A stretch of 7,492 nt of DNA from Acidimicrobiia bacterium (GTDB taxonomy: Bacteria; Actinomycetota; Acidimicrobiia; Spongiisociales; SHLN01): positions 1-7,492 of the forward strand of contig SHLN01000130.1 of NCBI GenBank assembly GCA_004283105.1, given 5' to 3'. The notes under the pieces are model-generated. The model was given only the letters and a program-made list of their open reading frames with translations, was not told the origin of the DNA and did no database searches. Position 1 is the stretch's first letter; each line of letters starts with the position of its first letter. Both the position numbers and the translations under genes were made by a program. Shown here piece after piece: positions 6,249 through 7,492 of this stretch.

Positions 6249-6297
6249 GGTCAACGGTCAACGGTCATCGGCCGGCGGCCAACGGTCGCTGGAACTC
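6249..6297 (+). repeat. In-register array of 7-base direct repeats upstream of the OmpA-like gene
   Basis: Read in steps of seven from 6249 the sequence is GGTCAAC, GGTCAAC, GGTCATC, GGCCGGC, GGCCAAC, GGTCGCT and GGAACTC. The first two are identical; six units begin GGYC; the seventh keeps only the GG. The array fills the space between the baeRF hairpin and the putative -10 box at 6302, covering the -35 position of the downstream promoter. It may be a set of regulator half-sites on one DNA face, or a slippage-derived minisatellite. Confidence 0.65.
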
Positions 6298-6301
6298 TTC
6301 C

Positions 6302-6307
6302 TAGAGT
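6302..6307 (+). promoter_or_regulatory. Putative -10 box (TAGAGT) for a leaderless OmpA-like transcript
   Basis: TAGAGT fits TAnnnT and is separated by nine bases from the ATG at 6317, the same spacing as TAGTTT before the acyl-CoA dehydrogenase ATG. There is no ribosome binding site between them, so translation of a leaderless mRNA is the simplest reading. No TTGACA-like -35 is visible; that position falls inside the heptamer array. Confidence 0.5.
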
Positions 6308-6316
6308 GCGGGCGCT

Positions 6317-7405
6317 ATGACTATCGAAGTTGCCGACCGCAGGCGCCGCCGGGGCGGTGTTCTTCTTGTACTGATCCTGGCCGTGATCGCCGCGTGGCTC
6401 GTCTACCTCTGGCTTGACGGCATCGGTGGCGGCGCCGACGTTGACGCCGACGCGCCGACCTCTACAACCGTTGCCACTCAGCCCTCGACGACGACCACGA
6501 CGGTGGCTCCTATGACTACCACCACGACCGTGGCCGCAACCACAACGACGACGGCACCACCCGAAACCGAGCTCGACGCCGCTATCGCCGAGATCCGCAG
6601 CATGGAGATCGAACGGTTCGGGACGCGGTTTGGAGAGCCCGACCGATTTGCGGCGCTGTTTGCCACACCGGGCGAGCCGGCCCTCGGTCTCAGCCGCATC
6701 GACAACGGGAATGTGCTCCTGCTGGCGCGCCTGGCAGCTCAGGGTGATCTTGATCGGCTCGGCGCCTCGTGCCGGGACAGCTTCGTTGGGGAGTGCGGGT
6801 CGGCGTTCGAGGCGAATGCGGAAACGGATGCCTCCTGGCTCGACGGTGTCCTGGCGAGTTTCGGTGAGCTCGGCGATGTGCGAGTCCTGGGGATCGGCGT
6901 GGTGGGTGGCGAGTACACGTTGCTCGGTCAGGTGGCGAGCGAGGGAGCCAAAGAGCGGATCGGGTCGGCAGTTGCTGGTGCAATCGCACCCGATCTGACC
7001 CTCGTCAACGACCTCGAGGTCGTCGATGAGGGTGTCATCACGGACGCCACCGAGCGGGGGCTGGAGGATCTCGATCTGGCGGGCATCACATTCGAATCGG
7101 GGAGCGCCGATATCACGGCCGAGGGCCAGGCGATTCTCGATGAGGCGGTGTCGGTCCTGACAAACGCGATTGGCGTGACAGTCGAAGTGGGCGGTCACAC
7201 CGACAGCGCCGGCGGCGCGGCCTCCAATCAACGCCTGAGCCAGGCCCGGGCCGAAGCCGTCGTTGCCTATCTCGCCGATGGTGGAGTCGACGAAACGATC
7301 CTCACCGCGGTGGGCTACGGCGAGCAGCAGCCCATCGCCGACAACGCCACCCCCGAAGGCCGTGAGCAAAACCGCCGCATCGAATTCACCGTCTCGGCGA
7401 AGTAG
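6317..7405 (+). CDS. Membrane-anchored OmpA-family protein with a BON-like domain and Thr-rich linker
   Basis: The 362-residue product has a short Arg-rich cytoplasmic N-terminus, one membrane segment (about 14-34) without a signal-peptidase site, and a Thr/Ala/Pro-rich linker (about 48-83) likely to cross the wall and possibly be glycosylated. A region of about 84-180 follows with the protein's only two cysteines (C152, C160), which could form a disulfide outside the cell. A BON-like stretch (about 187-238: VRVLGIGVVGGEYTLLGQV) precedes a complete OmpA C-terminal domain (about 252-362). The peptidoglycan-contact residues D296 and R311 in GGHTDSAGG...LSQARAEAV are intact at the usual 15-residue spacing. 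The order membrane anchor, BON, OmpA-C recalls mycobacterial ArfA (OmpATb, Rv0899), but I do not claim orthology. Role: non-covalent peptidoglycan binding at the cell surface. ATG 6317 has no ribosome binding site and appears leaderless. The gene ends with tandem TAG codons. Confidence 0.93.
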   Translation: MTIEVADRRRRRGGVLLVLILAVIAAWLVYLWLDGIGGGADVDADAPTSTTVATQPSTTTTTVAPMTTTTTVAATTTTTAPPETELDAAIAEIRSMEIERFGTRFGEPDRFAALFATPGEPALGLSRIDNGNVLLLARLAAQGDLDRLGASCRDSFVGECGSAFEANAETDASWLDGVLASFGELGDVRVLGIGVVGGEYTLLGQVASEGAKERIGSAVAGAIAPDLTLVNDLEVVDEGVITDATERGLEDLDLAGITFESGSADITAEGQAILDEAVSVLTNAIGVTVEVGGHTDSAGGAASNQRLSQARAEAVVAYLADGGVDETILTAVGYGEQQPIADNATPEGREQNRRIEFTVSAK

Positions 7406-7426
7406 TAGGCAACCCTTTGGGATGCA

Positions 7427-7445
7427 GGCAACGCAAGGCGTTGCC
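7427..7445 (+). terminator. Perfect hairpin downstream of the OmpA-like gene
   Basis: GGCAACGC and GCGTTGCC form an eight-pair stem with an AAG loop, 21 bases after the stop codon. No T-run follows directly; a TTTT lies at 7461-7464, too far away for a classical terminator. A further GGCAAC copy sits at 7408-7413. Probably a terminator or mRNA end for the OmpA-like gene. Confidence 0.5.
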
Positions 7446-7464
7446 ACGCAGCTGAGCCGCTTTT

Positions 7465-7492
7465 CCCCTCCCGCGTAGCGAAGCGGAGTGGG
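7465..7492. repeat. Imperfect palindrome at the window edge, possible extragenic repeat element
   Basis: CCC-CTC-CGC pairs with GCG-GAG-GGG, nine pairs interrupted by one bulged base on each arm, around a loop GTAGCGAA. The element reaches the last base of the window, so it may be truncated. Its form, a GC-rich palindrome with a GCGAAGCG core between genes, is typical of dispersed extragenic palindromes; a terminator for a convergent gene beyond the edge is the alternative. One copy only is visible here. Confidence 0.4.

Noticed and set aside
6251..7447. Long open frame (398 codons) on the minus strand covering the OmpA-like gene
   Set aside because: It is codon-aligned with the sense gene, the same GC-driven artefact. 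The translation is Arg/Gly-rich and resembles nothing, while the plus strand encodes a complete OmpA C-terminal domain.
1..7492. Defence island, toxin-antitoxin pair, CRISPR array, retron or mobile element
   Set aside because: All gene-sized frames are accounted for by metabolic, envelope and translation-related proteins. No spaced direct repeats, terminal inverted repeats with target duplications, transposase or integrase motifs, or reverse-transcriptase signature were seen. The repeats present are promoter-proximal or coding.

Overview
The window reads as a high-GC actinobacterial chromosome segment. By eye the GC content is in the mid-60s percent, start codons include GTG, genes are tightly packed, and -10 boxes have the form TAnnnT. 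Two genes appear to be leaderless. A wax ester/triacylglycerol synthase (WS/DGAT) and a surface OmpA-type protein with a long Thr-rich linker also fit Actinobacteria. Acidimicrobiia or a related marine or soil lineage is my best guess, but this is inference from style, not a marker-gene placement. I see no rRNA, tRNA, CRISPR array, transposase, integrase or phage gene, and no stretch longer than about 80 bases lacks a gene or its signals, apart from the roughly 90-base tail at the right edge.

Layout. On the minus strand, positions 19-1791 encode a WS/DGAT acyltransferase with an unusual Lys/Ala/Pro-rich, histone-H1-like tail of about 120 residues. An 80-base divergent promoter region separates it from a plus-strand series. 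That series is a small tandem-ACT-domain protein (1872-2249), an acyl-CoA dehydrogenase (2294-3469), an unrecognised 333-residue protein one base further on (3471-4472), an RDD-family membrane protein (4496-5029), a bacterial homologue of archaeo-eukaryotic release factor eRF1 (baeRF; 5099-6229), and a membrane-anchored BON-like/OmpA-C protein (6317-7405). A perfect hairpin follows the baeRF gene, then an in-register array of 7-base repeats leading into the OmpA promoter. The right edge holds two further palindromes.

How the genes fit together. The WS/DGAT (storage-lipid synthesis) and the acyl-CoA dehydrogenase (fatty-acyl oxidation) are opposite arms of acyl-CoA metabolism. The ACT protein between them could be a small amino-acid-responsive regulator, though nothing in the sequence shows what it binds. 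The acyl-CoA dehydrogenase and the unknown protein are very probably co-translated. The RDD, baeRF and OmpA genes look like separately promoted genes with envelope or translation-quality roles rather than one pathway.

The points most worth a second look are the histone-like tail on the lipid synthase, the baeRF with an HGQG loop where eRF1 has GGQ, the heptamer array in front of the OmpA promoter, the two starts placed at an identical 9-base distance from a TAnnnT box, and the coupled gene of unknown function. I did not find a convincing new multi-gene system.
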